Assembly: GCA_021801125.1 (NCBI GenBank)
Contig: JAJYYI010000102.1
Span: 1-46,659, forward strand
DNA length: 46,659 nucleotides
Origin: Deltaproteobacteria bacterium
GTDB lineage: Bacteria; Desulfobacterota; Binatia; Binatales; Binataceae
Reading direction: 5' to 3'
This document shows positions 34,931 to 44,060 of the stretch, one piece after another; the stretch's first letter is position 1; each line of letters begins with the position of its first letter. Made by a program: the position numbers and the translations under genes. The notes below the pieces were generated by a model. That model saw only the letters and a list, made by a program, of their open reading frames with translations. It had not been told where the DNA came from and made no database searches.

Positions 34931-35167
34931 ATGTCGCTCGAAAATGCGGTTCGATTGCTCGCCGGCACGTTGGTGACCGTTGGTGTGCTGCTGACGTATT
35001 TTTTTAGCCCCTATTGGCTGCTGCTACCGCTCTTCGTGGGGCTGAATCTGATTCAGTCGGCCTTCACGAAGTTCTGTCCGGCTGAAATCGTGATGCGTCG
35101 GCTGGGCGTAGGCGCCAAGGCCGACAACCCGCATCCTGCGGGCCACGCCGCGGCGATGAACCGGTAA
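34931..35167 (+). CDS. DUF2892 (YgaP-like) inner membrane protein
   Basis: 78 residues from the ATG at 34931, selected for its GGAGG at five bases; an upstream TTG frame adds nine residues. It has two hydrophobic helices (VRLLAGTLVTVGVLLTYFF and WLLLPLFVGLNLIQSAFT) and the sequence FCPAEIVMRRLG, which is the conserved tail of DUF2892 proteins. In YgaP this module is fused to a rhodanese; here it is separate but adjacent to an ArsR-rhodanese gene. Its function is unknown, but the family is strongly linked to sulfane sulfur metabolism. Confidence 0.88.
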   Translation: MSLENAVRLLAGTLVTVGVLLTYFFSPYWLLLPLFVGLNLIQSAFTKFCPAEIVMRRLGVGAKADNPHPAGHAAAMNR

Positions 35168-35178
35168 CGGGCGGGGCG

Positions 35179-35613
35179 ATGCAGAACCTGCCTCACATCT
35201 ATTTGGTGGAAGCCGTCGCTCGAGCCGAGGGAAATATTTCGCTCGCGACGCCCAATGTGATGCCGTTGGAAAGCGCTCCGCCTGCGGAGTTCGGAGGGCC
35301 CGGCACTTTTTGGTCGCCTGAAACGCTGCTCACGGCCGCCGTGGCGGACTGTTTCGTCCTTACCTTCCGCGCCGTGGCGCGCGCCTCGGCCCTGCGCTGG
35401 CTCGGCCTCAAGTGCGAGGTGGAGGGAAAGCTTGAGCGCAAGGACGGAATTTTGCGGTTCACGGAATTCGTCATTCACGCGCGGTTGACCGCGGAGCCGG
35501 GAACGAATGAGGAAAAAGCTCGCGCTGCGCTTGAGAAGGCTGAGAAGACGTGTCTGGTAAGCAATTCTCTGAGCGCCGCGCGAAGACTCGATGCGCAGGT
35601 GATCGTGTCCTGA
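35179..35613 (+). CDS. OsmC-family peroxidase/thiol protein
   Basis: 144 residues. The two redox cysteines of OsmC/Ohr proteins appear in VADCFVLTFRAVARAS and EKTCLVSNSL, at normal spacing. The N-terminal GGPGTFWSPETLLTAA segment is the conserved OsmC active-site helix region. The family reduces organic hydroperoxides and, in some members, reacts with sulfane sulfur/persulfides. It is 11 nt after the DUF2892 gene and 70 nt before the TolC frame, in an operon under the ArsR-rhodanese regulator by inference. Confidence 0.9.
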   Translation: MQNLPHIYLVEAVARAEGNISLATPNVMPLESAPPAEFGGPGTFWSPETLLTAAVADCFVLTFRAVARASALRWLGLKCEVEGKLERKDGILRFTEFVIHARLTAEPGTNEEKARAALEKAEKTCLVSNSLSAARRLDAQVIVS

Positions 35614-35683
35614 CGCGTTTTGGCAGAGCGGGGTGCCATGCATGCGTGGGGAAGGGGATGTCGTGCAACCTGGCTGGCGCAGG

Positions 35684-37042
35684 ATGGTGCAGCGGGCGAT
35701 TGTGCTGGCGATGGGTATCGGGAGTGTTGCCGGCGTGGCGTGCGCGCAGGGCCCTGACGCGCGCCCGCCGGCGCGCCGCGTGATGCTGTCCGAAGCGCTT
35801 CGGATAGCGAGCGAGCACAACAGATTTCTCAAGGCGGCGAGTCTTAAACGCCGCGGTGCTGCCGACCAGGTGACTGTGGCCCGCGCGGCCTTGCTGCCCA
35901 GGCTCGACGCGATCGAAAACTACTCCTATACCGATAACCCTCCGCTGGTATTCTCCAACCTCCTGGCGCAACAGGAGTTCACCGCCGCCGATTTCGCGCT
36001 GAGTCGACTGAACTTTCCCGCCGCGTTGTCCAACTTCCAGAGCCAGATCATGATGTCGCAGACACTTTTTGCGGGCGGCGGCCTGTGGGCGGCCTTCAAG
36101 GCTGCCGGATATCAAGCCGACGCGGAAGCGTGGGAGACGTCGCGGGTTCGCCAGGAGATGGAATTTTCGGTGATCCAGGCCTACTACCGCGCGTTGTTGG
36201 CTGAGCAGGAGACCGAGGTGATCAAGCGCGCGTTAGCCGCCGCCCAAGCGCATCGAGATCAAGCTCAGCACATGTTGAAACAAGGGATGGTAGTCAGTGC
36301 CGATCTGCTGCGCAGCCAGGTGGTGGTCGGCGCGCTTCAGCAGCAATATACGAGCGCGCAAAGTTTGATCGAAATCACGCGCGCGCAACTTTCCGATACG
36401 CTCGGCGTGGACGAGAGGCTCGCTCCGCAAGGGGCGCAAATGCCGCGCGCTTTGAAATCGCGCGATCTGGCCGATTTGAAGGACACCGCGCTCAAGCAGC
36501 GGCCCGAAGTGAAAATTGCCTACGACAGGGTGAAGGCGGCGGAGCAGGGGGTCAAGGTTGCTCGGTCCGGTTATCTGCCGACGGTCTCGTTGGCGACGGC
36601 CTATGAAAACGATTCTCAAGAGTTGGTCCGGGCCGGAAACAACTATTCCGTCTTCGTCTTTGCCCGGTTTAATCTGTTCAATGGGGCTGCGACACAAGCC
36701 AAAGTCGACGCGGCGCAGTCCGAGCTCGAACGCGCCGTCGTGCTCCGCGCGCAGCTTCTGCAGGATATCGCGGTGGAGGTCGAGCGCGCTTACCGTACGC
36801 TGGAGGCTGCCCGAGAGAATCTCAGCGTCGCGCAACGAGACCGTGCTTACGCGGCTGACGCGTTGAGAATTTTGGAGAATCGCTACGCCGCCGGGCTCGC
36901 CACAAACATCGACGTGCTCGACGCGCAGGCGTCGCTCCGTTCGGCGGAATCCCGCTCGGTGCGCGCGACCGTCGAGGTGGCGGTCGACTTCGGTGTGCTT
37001 GATCTCGCCGTGGGGCGAGCGCCGTCCGGAGTTGAGCAATAA
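35684..37042 (+). CDS. TolC-family outer membrane efflux protein
   Basis: About 452 residues from the ATG at 35684, chosen since a signal peptide follows (RAIVLAMGIGSVAGVACAQ); the longer frame to 35633 has an unlikely leader. Two repeated coiled-coil halves are visible: MLSEALRIASEHNRFLKAASLKRRGAADQ, AYYRALLAEQETEVIKRALAAAQAHRDQA, and the repeat KTAYDR-like VKIAYDRVKAAEQGVKVARSGYLPTVSL. This is the trimeric channel through the outer membrane that accepts an RND pump. Its stop TAA directly adjoins the adaptor ATG, so the three pump genes form one operon. Confidence 0.9.
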   Translation: MVQRAIVLAMGIGSVAGVACAQGPDARPPARRVMLSEALRIASEHNRFLKAASLKRRGAADQVTVARAALLPRLDAIENYSYTDNPPLVFSNLLAQQEFTAADFALSRLNFPAALSNFQSQIMMSQTLFAGGGLWAAFKAAGYQADAEAWETSRVRQEMEFSVIQAYYRALLAEQETEVIKRALAAAQAHRDQAQHMLKQGMVVSADLLRSQVVVGALQQQYTSAQSLIEITRAQLSDTLGVDERLAPQGAQMPRALKSRDLADLKDTALKQRPEVKIAYDRVKAAEQGVKVARSGYLPTVSLATAYENDSQELVRAGNNYSVFVFARFNLFNGAATQAKVDAAQSELERAVVLRAQLLQDIAVEVERAYRTLEAARENLSVAQRDRAYAADALRILENRYAAGLATNIDVLDAQASLRSAESRSVRATVEVAVDFGVLDLAVGRAPSGVEQ

Positions 37043-38128
37043 ATGAGCGCGACAGCGGGTCGTTCTTATCTGGTACGTCTCGCCGGCGTCTTGGGGGCTT
37101 GCGCGGCTGCGGCGCTGGTCGCCGCGTATCTCCTCTCCGGTCAGAAGATCAGTCCCGGCTTGGTCGCGGACGGCGGTCGGGGAGTGGGAGACGCGCCGGT
37201 TGCCACGGTCGAACTTCAGTCGGTGCCAATCCGTCGCGAGGTTGTTGGTCAGGTCGAATCGCGCTCCGCGATCGAAGTAGCGAGTCGAGTCGCGGCGTCG
37301 ATCAAGGAGATCACCGTTCGTGCCGGCGATGTGGTGCGGCCGGGCCAACTGCTGGTGAGACTCGACGCCGCCGATCTGCAGGCCGCGGTTCAACAGGCGC
37401 AGGGACGGCTGTCCGCCGCGCGGGCCGAATACGCCCGCGCTTCCGCTGATGAACAGCGTTTTCGTTCGCTCCTGGCTGTCGGTTCGGTGACGCCTCGTGA
37501 GTTTGAGCAAGTCCAAGCGGGATACCGTTCGGCTTCGGCTAGCGTGAGCCAGGCCGAGGCCGGGGTTGCCGCGGCGCGCGCGAATTTGAAATACGCCGAG
37601 GTGCGGTCGGCGGTCGCGGGAATCGTTCAAGAGCGGCTGGCGGAGCCCGGGGATCTCGCGATGCCGGGCAAGCCCCTGGTGAGGCTCTACGATGAGCGGG
37701 CGCTCAGAGCTTCACTTCAGGCGCCGGAAAGATTGGGCGGTCATGTGAAAGTGGGCATGCCACTCGTGGTTCGAGTCGATGCGGTCGGGGCTGAACTGTT
37801 CGTGCCGGTCAGCGAGATCGTGCCCGCCGCCGATCCGGCAACGCGCAGTTTCATCGTGCGCGCCGACCTGCCGCCTGACCGCAGGTTGCGGCCCGGAATG
37901 TTTGCGCGCGCTACCCTCGCGGTCGGACAACAAGGCATCCTTACCGTGCCGTGGTCGGCGGTGGAGGAGGTGGGTCAGCTTGCCGCGGTCCGCGTGGTCG
38001 GCGCCAGCGGCGTGCAACTGCGTCAAGTCGCGCTCGGGCGCAGGTTCGATGACCGCGTCGAAATACTGGCCGGGCTCAACCAAGGTGAGCACGTCCTGGT
38101 CGGCTCGTTACCTGCGTTGCGTCAGTGA
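37043..38128 (+). CDS. RND efflux periplasmic adaptor subunit
   Basis: 361 residues. A hydrophobic N-terminal anchor (RLAGVLGACAAAALVAAYLL) is followed by a lipoyl/barrel-sandwich region (SRVAASIKEITVRAGDVVRPGQLLVRLD), a coiled-coil hairpin (AAVQQAQGRLSAARAEYARAS ... SVSQAEAGVAAARANL), the closing barrel segment YAEVRSAVAGIVQERLAEPGDL and a membrane-proximal domain. It bridges the inner membrane pump and TolC. It starts at the base after the tolC stop, and overlaps the pump gene by 4 nt (GTGA). Confidence 0.93.
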   Translation: MSATAGRSYLVRLAGVLGACAAAALVAAYLLSGQKISPGLVADGGRGVGDAPVATVELQSVPIRREVVGQVESRSAIEVASRVAASIKEITVRAGDVVRPGQLLVRLDAADLQAAVQQAQGRLSAARAEYARASADEQRFRSLLAVGSVTPREFEQVQAGYRSASASVSQAEAGVAAARANLKYAEVRSAVAGIVQERLAEPGDLAMPGKPLVRLYDERALRASLQAPERLGGHVKVGMPLVVRVDAVGAELFVPVSEIVPAADPATRSFIVRADLPPDRRLRPGMFARATLAVGQQGILTVPWSAVEEVGQLAAVRVVGASGVQLRQVALGRRFDDRVEILAGLNQGEHVLVGSLPALRQ

Positions 38129-41100
38129 AGGGCGAGAACACACCGGTAGAACTAGGCTTAACCGCCCGGATCGTCGACCTTTTTCTGGGCTCCAATCTGT
38201 CGTTGCTTCTGCTGCTGGCGTCGCTGGCGGCGGGTGCGGTGGCGCTCGCGGTAACTCCGCGTGAAGAAGATCCGCAGATTTCGGTGCCGATGGCCGACAT
38301 CATCGTTCAGATGCCTGGTGCCGGCGCCAAGGAAATCGAGAATCTCGTCACCATAAATCTCGAAAAGCGCCTATGGGAGATGGACGGCGTCCGTCACATC
38401 TACTCGGTGTCGCGGCCGGGCACGGCGCTGGTTACGGTGCGGTTTCAGGTGGGGTACGACCGCACGAAGGCCTTGGTCGAGATTTACAACAAACTTGAGT
38501 CCAATCGCGACGCCATACCGCCTGGCGTGACCGGCTGGATTATCAAACCGGTCGGCATCGACGACGTACCGATTCTAACCCTGACGCTGTACAGCGCGGC
38601 TGAGGACGACGCGCATCTGCGGCGAATAGCCGATGAGATCCTGTATCGAATGCAGGAGGTGCCAGACACCGGACGCTCGTTTGTCGTGGGCGGTCGGCCT
38701 CGCCAGATGCGGGTGATGCTCGACCCGCAAAGACTCGCCGGCCACGATCTTACGGTGCTGGAGGTGGAGCGTGCGCTGCGCGGAGCCAACGTCAACCTAC
38801 GCGTCGGCACGTTTGCCCGCGACAATCAGGAGTTCGTCATGGAGAGCGGTCCGTTTTTGACTAGCGCCGCGGACCTGCGCGAACTCGTGATAGCGGCGCG
38901 GGGCGGGCGGCCGGTTTATTTGCGCGAGGTAGCGCGAGTGATCGACGGGCCCGCTGAGGCGGAGACCTACGTGAACCTCGGCTTCGGACCGGCGCGCCGG
39001 TTCCTGCTCGAGGAGCCGGGTCAGCTCAAGCCGATCGCGCTGGGCGACGGCGGAAGGATTTACCCGGCCGTGACGATCGCTTTCGCCAAGCGCCAGGGTA
39101 CGAACGCCGTGGCGGTGGCGGAAGGGCTGCTGCACAAATTCGAAAGTTTGCGGCCGGTGGCTATACCCTCAGATGTCAGCGTGTTGGTCACGCGCAATTA
39201 CGGCGAGACTGCGAACGAGAAGGTTAATGAGCTGGTGCGCGAACTCATGATCGCCGTTGCGATCATCATCGTGCTGCTCGCCTTCTCGCTCGGCGTCAGA
39301 GAGGCCTTCATCGTGGCGATCGCGGTTCCGGTCACGCTCTCGATCACGCTTCTGGGGAATCTGATGGCCGGCTATACGATCAACCGCGTTACGTTGTTCG
39401 CGCTGATTCTCTCGTTGGGGCTGCTGGTCGACGACCCGATCGTCGACGTCGAGAATATTCACCGCCATTTTAAGTTGCGCACGCACCCGCCGCGTGAGGC
39501 GACGTTGATCGCCGTGGATGAAGTACGGCCGCCGACTATCTTGGCCACCTTCACGGTCATCGTCTCGTTCATCCCGATGCTCTTCGTTACGGGCATGATG
39601 GGGCCGTACATGCGGCCCATGCCGCTCAACGTACCGTTGGCGATGCTCATGTCGCTGATAGTGGCGTTCACCATCACCCCTTGGGCTGCTTATCATTTGC
39701 TCAAGCGCGAATATGACGAGCCGGATTCCGAAGCTGCGCCTGAAGGAGGTGCGATACGAACCTGGTACGCGCGACTCTTGAAGCCGCTTCTCGAAAGCCG
39801 CCGGCGGGCGCGCCTATTCTTATTCGCGATCGGCGGCATGTTCGTGCTCTCCGTCTTGCTCGTGCTGCTCGGATTGGTTCCGGTCAAGATGCTGCCGTTC
39901 GACAACAAGAACGAGCTGGACCTGGTGATCAATATGCCGGAGAACACGCCGCTGGAGGCCACCAACGCGGTTGCGCTTGATTTCGCAAAGCTCCTGGGTC
40001 GCGTGTCCGAGGTGACCGATTACGAGACCTATGTCGGCAGCAGCTCGCCGTTCGACTTCAACGGAATGGTCCGACATTATTATATGCGCGGCGAGCCCTG
40101 GCAGGCCGACATCCGCATCAATCTGGCGCCCAAGCAGTACCGCGCGCAGCCTTCTCACAGTATCGCGCTTCGGCTTCACCCCGAGATAGATGCGATCGCG
40201 CGGCGCGACCATGTGCGGCTGGCGAAATTAATCGAGACTCCGCCGGGGCCTCCGGTGCTGGCCTCCGTCGTCGCGGAAATTTACGGGCCGCCCGGCGCCG
40301 AGTATGAGGGGCTGATTTCGTACGGCAAGACGCTGCGCGAAGTGTTTGCGCACACCGCTGGAATGGTGGCGGCGGATGACTTCTCGATCGCCGCGGCGCC
40401 CCGCCTCAATTTCATCATTGACCGGCAGAAGGCCTCGCTCAACGGGATTACCACCGCCGACGCGGCGCAGACGCTGGCGACGGCTCTCGGCGGACAAGTT
40501 GCAGGTACGGTCCATATCCCGTCGGAGCGTGCGCCGCTGCTCATCGAGCTTCGCTTGCCCCGCGCGGAGCGTTCGGCGCTTGAGAGCCTGATGGCGGTGA
40601 AGGTGCGCAGCTCAACGGCTAGGTTGGTGCCGCTCGGCGAGCTAGGTGAGACCGAACAGACCAAGGATGAGCAGCCCATCTATCATAAGGACCTGCGGCG
40701 CGTCGCGATGGTCATGGCGGGGACCGCGGGAATTAGCCCGGTCAATGAGGTCTTGTGGCTTCAGCAGCACACCGCGAGGACGGTGCCCGCGGGTTACTCG
40801 GTGGTCTGGACTGGAGAAGGCGAATGGCACATCACGGTCCAGGTCTTCCGCGACTTGGGTATCGCCTTTGCCGCGGCTCTCTTCTTCATTTACGTGCTTT
40901 TGGTCGGTCAGACCGGGTCGATGGTCATGCCGCTCATCATAATGACTTCGATTCCGCTCACGATGGTCGGAATCATGCCCGGGTTTTTCCTTCTCAACCT
41001 GCTGACCAATCGGCCGGTGGCGGGTTACAGCGACCCGACGTTCTTCACCGCCACGGCGATGATCGGCATGATCGCGCTTGCCGGAATCGTGGTGCGCAAC

Positions 41101-41382
41101 TCGATTATTCTTATCGATTTCATCCATCGCGGGCTGGAGCAGGGTTTGTCGCTCGAGGCTGCGGTTTTGGAAGCGGGGGCAGTTCGTCTAAGGCCGATCG
41201 TGCTCACGGCAAGCGCGGCCATGCTCGGTTCGGTGGTGATCACCTTCGACCCGATCTTCTCCGGTCTCGCCTGGTCCTTTATCTTCGGCATCTTTGCTTC
41301 GACCGCGTTCACGTTGGTCGTGATTCCGCTCATCTACTATCTCGTCTACAGCAAAGAGCCGCGCCGGGGGCATGAGTCGTAG
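38125..41382 (+). CDS. RND efflux transporter permease (AcrB/HAE family)
   Basis: 1085 residues, starting with GTG overlapping the adaptor stop. Twelve membrane helices are expected; the proton-relay aspartates are in LGLLVDDPIVDVENIHRH of TM4, as in AcrB. In TM10 the usual lysine is replaced by arginine (GIVVRNSIILIDFI), as in some divergent RND pumps. Periplasmic pore domains contain typical GVRHIYSVSRPGTALVTVRF and GAGAKEIENLV segments. The substrate is unknown; cotranscription with OsmC and control by a rhodanese regulator hint at an oxidised thiol, sulfur or drug compound rather than a metal (no metal-binding triad was seen). Confidence 0.93.
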   Translation: MKGENTPVELGLTARIVDLFLGSNLSLLLLLASLAAGAVALAVTPREEDPQISVPMADIIVQMPGAGAKEIENLVTINLEKRLWEMDGVRHIYSVSRPGTALVTVRFQVGYDRTKALVEIYNKLESNRDAIPPGVTGWIIKPVGIDDVPILTLTLYSAAEDDAHLRRIADEILYRMQEVPDTGRSFVVGGRPRQMRVMLDPQRLAGHDLTVLEVERALRGANVNLRVGTFARDNQEFVMESGPFLTSAADLRELVIAARGGRPVYLREVARVIDGPAEAETYVNLGFGPARRFLLEEPGQLKPIALGDGGRIYPAVTIAFAKRQGTNAVAVAEGLLHKFESLRPVAIPSDVSVLVTRNYGETANEKVNELVRELMIAVAIIIVLLAFSLGVREAFIVAIAVPVTLSITLLGNLMAGYTINRVTLFALILSLGLLVDDPIVDVENIHRHFKLRTHPPREATLIAVDEVRPPTILATFTVIVSFIPMLFVTGMMGPYMRPMPLNVPLAMLMSLIVAFTITPWAAYHLLKREYDEPDSEAAPEGGAIRTWYARLLKPLLESRRRARLFLFAIGGMFVLSVLLVLLGLVPVKMLPFDNKNELDLVINMPENTPLEATNAVALDFAKLLGRVSEVTDYETYVGSSSPFDFNGMVRHYYMRGEPWQADIRINLAPKQYRAQPSHSIALRLHPEIDAIARRDHVRLAKLIETPPGPPVLASVVAEIYGPPGAEYEGLISYGKTLREVFAHTAGMVAADDFSIAAAPRLNFIIDRQKASLNGITTADAAQTLATALGGQVAGTVHIPSERAPLLIELRLPRAERSALESLMAVKVRSSTARLVPLGELGETEQTKDEQPIYHKDLRRVAMVMAGTAGISPVNEVLWLQQHTARTVPAGYSVVWTGEGEWHITVQVFRDLGIAFAAALFFIYVLLVGQTGSMVMPLIIMTSIPLTMVGIMPGFFLLNLLTNRPVAGYSDPTFFTATAMIGMIALAGIVVRNSIILIDFIHRGLEQGLSLEAAVLEAGAVRLRPIVLTASAAMLGSVVITFDPIFSGLAWSFIFGIFASTAFTLVVIPLIYYLVYSKEPRRGHES

Positions 41383-41526
41383 GCTATTGCAAGAAACTTC
41401 GCGATGGGTTTTTGCCGTGCGCACTGCTTCGATTAAGCGCAAAGTCGCCGCGGTGATTAGTATCGCATAGGATGGTGAGAGCGCTCATTTCTTTGCGCGA
41501 AGCGAATTCGCAGGCATGGGGATATC

Positions 41527-42135
41527 ATGAAACAACATCACTCTGCTTCTTCTCGCCATGATCGGCATGGAGCACGGCAGCCCGAGCGTTTCAACGTGGA
41601 GAAGGCCGCGCTCATGGACGATCCTCAGAGATTCGAGTACCTGCCTCCCAGCCACATCATCAGTCTTCTGAAGCTCGCTCCTGGGATGCTGGTGGTTGAC
41701 TATGGCACCGGCACCGGGACGTACGCGATACAGATCGCCTCGGCCCATCCCGAAGTAACGGTGGTCGCGTACGACGAACAGCCTCAGATGCTTGAGCATC
41801 TGCGGGCCAAGCCGCAAGCGAAACTCTCCAATATTCGAATCGCGCTTCCAGAGCAGGTAACCGAGTTCCTGGGTCGCGCCGACCGCGTGCTGGCACTCAA
41901 CGTCCTTCATGAACTTGGCGACGAAGCGCTAAAGGAGATGCGGGAACTGCTTGCGGCAGACGGAATAGCGCTGGTGATCGACTGGAACGCCGAGATCGAG
42001 CGACCGTATGGTCCGCCGCGTGAGCATACCTACGCACTTTCGCAAGCGGTGGAGCGGATGGAGACCGCGGGTTTCTCGATAGAGCGGCTGCCCGCTTTGC
42101 GATACCATTTTGTGTTCCGCGCGATGCGTCGATAG
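41527..42135 (+). CDS. Class I SAM-dependent methyltransferase
   Basis: 202 residues. Motif I VVDYGTGTGTYAIQIA and the acidic VAYDE at the end of strand 2 bind SAM; VLALNVLHELGD and ALVIDWNAE are the later motifs. The N-terminus is histidine-rich (MKQHHSASSRHDRHG), a possible metal-binding tail. Substrate unknown; methyltransferases of this small type often occur beside sulfide or arsenic detoxification genes. It is 145 nt after the RND gene, so it may or may not be in that operon. Confidence 0.85.
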   Translation: MKQHHSASSRHDRHGARQPERFNVEKAALMDDPQRFEYLPPSHIISLLKLAPGMLVVDYGTGTGTYAIQIASAHPEVTVVAYDEQPQMLEHLRAKPQAKLSNIRIALPEQVTEFLGRADRVLALNVLHELGDEALKEMRELLAADGIALVIDWNAEIERPYGPPREHTYALSQAVERMETAGFSIERLPALRYHFVFRAMRR

Positions 42136-42492
42136 GGACGTGTTTCGCCGCCGTCACGACAGCCAGCGCAATCGCGCGTGGTCCGAAAGTTTTCGCCGCT
42201 CAACGCCGTGTAAGAGTGAATTTGTAGACCGCTAGGCTCGGCACGATCAGGGAGCAGCGATTCCGTTCAACCGCGAGACCGCATGTCGTGGTCACCCGAC
42301 GCTCTTGACCTCGGTCTCGCAGCCGGGCCGATTTGACGCTCCCGCAGATAGCCACGGTACCGCCGCGCCTGCTCCGCGGTTTTTGGGACCGCTGAGCTTC
42401 CCTCCACGTTTTGAGCTGACCTTGGTAGTTCATGCTGATCCGCCTTGAACCGCTGTCAGATGCTGTGCGAGACTACGCTTTGCGATGGGGAC
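42136..42492. other. Intergenic region with a 9-bp inverted repeat
   Basis: GCGAGACCG (42273-42281) and its exact complement CGGTCTCGC (42312-42320) are separated by 30 nt. A minus-strand frame (42200-42433, 77 codons) has a weak AAGGCGG upstream but Arg/Ser-rich composition and no recognised feature. The ligase promoter should be here; none is clear. Confidence 0.4.
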
Positions 42493-44055
42493 ATGACCCA
42501 GGAGGTTGCGGACGTGGGCCAGCTTGGGGCGCTTGTTCAATCACTTGATAGAGCCGCAAGTGAATACGCTTCGCGGCCAGCCGTGGCCGGCCGAGATGTC
42601 AATCTGACATTCGCGCAAGTCTCTGAAGTAGCCGAAGCGCTCGCCAGGACTCTGAAACAGAGCGGCGTTAAGCCCAACGAGCCTGTTCTGGTTCGCGCTT
42701 CCAATAATGCTGCCGACTTCGCGGCGTTTTTCGGCGTGTGGCGGGCTCGCGGCGTGGTGGTGCCGCTTCATCGCTTGTCGCCGCCGGACGCGGTCGCGCA
42801 AGTGCAACGCAAGGCCCGAGCGCGCGTTGAGGTTGATATCGAGGATGTGGTCGCTTCGCCGGAAAAATGGGTTCGGCCGGCGACTGCGGCGAGCAACAAC
42901 GAGGTATCGCCTGAGCGGCCGATCCTGGAAGGTGCCGCGTTCGTTATCTTCACTTCTGGATCCACGGGCGTGCCAAAGGGCGTGGTTCTTTCCCATGCGG
43001 CGTTTCGCGGCAAGCTTGGTGCCAACCAAAGCGTCCTACGGTTTTCCCAATTAGATAGGACGTTGCTAGTTCTCAACGATACCTTCAGCTTCGGCATATG
43101 GGTGGGATTGCTCACGCTGCTGTCAGGCGGGCTGCTCATCATTGAAAAGCGTTTTGACGCTAACCGCTTTGTCGAAACTCTTGTGGCTGACGAAATCTCC
43201 TGCGTTGGCGTAGTGCCCACCATGGGGCGTTTGTTGTTCGCGACGTTGGATGACGAGCGTCTACATGAGGGAAAAAGAGCGCTTCAAAAGGCTGGCCGCT
43301 TGCGCCGAATGCTGATCGGCGGAGAAACGCTAGGCGCTGAACTTTCGCGAAAACTCCGCGATCTTATAGAGCCCGCGCCGCTCTATGACATATATGGGTT
43401 AACCGAGACCTCAACCAGCGATTTTTTCTTGCTGCCAGCCGACTATGCGGTGCATCCTGATTCGATCGGCCGAGCGGCGCCGGGCGTTCAGTTTCGCATC
43501 GCGGATGATCGCGGCCGCGAAATTCGATCCGGCGAAGTGGGCGAGCTGCTGATTCGCAGCCCCTACCTGATGTCCGGATACTTGCATGACCCAGCCCTTA
43601 CTGAAGCTGCGTTTTATGACAAATGGTTCCGAACCGGTGACCTCGCAAGTGTGTCGCCGGACGGGTTCGTCTCGCTGGCCGGGAGAATTAAGGAGGTAAT
43701 CGTACGCGGCGGCGTCAAAGTCACACCCGGCGAGATTGAACAGGCGGCAGGTGCTTATCCCGGGGTCGTGAGCGCCGTAGCGGTCGGTGTCGAGGATGCT
43801 GTTTTCGGGCAACGGATTCACGTTCTGCTAGTGCCGTCGCCGCGCGCGCTGATTGAGATTAACGACGTTGTGGATTTTGTCGAGCGCCGCCTCGACAAGT
43901 TCAAGTGGCCTGACGCTTACTACGCAAGCTCCGAACTGCCTACCGGACGAACTGGCAAGCTGGACCGCGGCACGCTTCGAGAGATCATACTGTCCGGCGC
44001 GCTCAAACCCGTGGGTATCGGGCGTCGCGGCGCAAGCGGCAACCCGAAAGGATAA
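42493..44055 (+). CDS. AMP-dependent acyl/aryl-CoA ligase (benzoate-CoA ligase-like)
   Basis: About 520 residues from the ATG at 42493. The adenylation motifs are all present: VIFTSGSTGVPKGVVLSH (P-loop), YGLTETSTSDFFLL, FRTGDLA, GRIKEVIVRGGVKVTPGEIE and the catalytic-lysine motif PTGRTGKLDR. This activates a carboxylic acid as its CoA thioester. Substrate is uncertain; the sequence resembles the benzoate-CoA ligase clade in overall motif spelling but substrate pocket residues were not analysed. Six nt separate it from an enoyl-CoA hydratase gene, implying one operon for CoA-linked acid degradation or modification. Confidence 0.88.
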   Translation: MTQEVADVGQLGALVQSLDRAASEYASRPAVAGRDVNLTFAQVSEVAEALARTLKQSGVKPNEPVLVRASNNAADFAAFFGVWRARGVVVPLHRLSPPDAVAQVQRKARARVEVDIEDVVASPEKWVRPATAASNNEVSPERPILEGAAFVIFTSGSTGVPKGVVLSHAAFRGKLGANQSVLRFSQLDRTLLVLNDTFSFGIWVGLLTLLSGGLLIIEKRFDANRFVETLVADEISCVGVVPTMGRLLFATLDDERLHEGKRALQKAGRLRRMLIGGETLGAELSRKLRDLIEPAPLYDIYGLTETSTSDFFLLPADYAVHPDSIGRAAPGVQFRIADDRGREIRSGEVGELLIRSPYLMSGYLHDPALTEAAFYDKWFRTGDLASVSPDGFVSLAGRIKEVIVRGGVKVTPGEIEQAAGAYPGVVSAVAVGVEDAVFGQRIHVLLVPSPRALIEINDVVDFVERRLDKFKWPDAYYASSELPTGRTGKLDRGTLREIILSGALKPVGIGRRGASGNPKG

Positions 44056-44060
44056 TCGTC

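Noticed and set aside
36233-37630. 465-codon frame antisense to tolC and the adaptor gene
   Set aside because: Shadow of two well-supported genes; composition rich in Arg/His without any domain.
42200-42433. 77-codon minus-strand frame before the acyl-CoA ligase
   Set aside because: Weak ribosome site and Arg/Ser-rich sequence; no recognisable feature.
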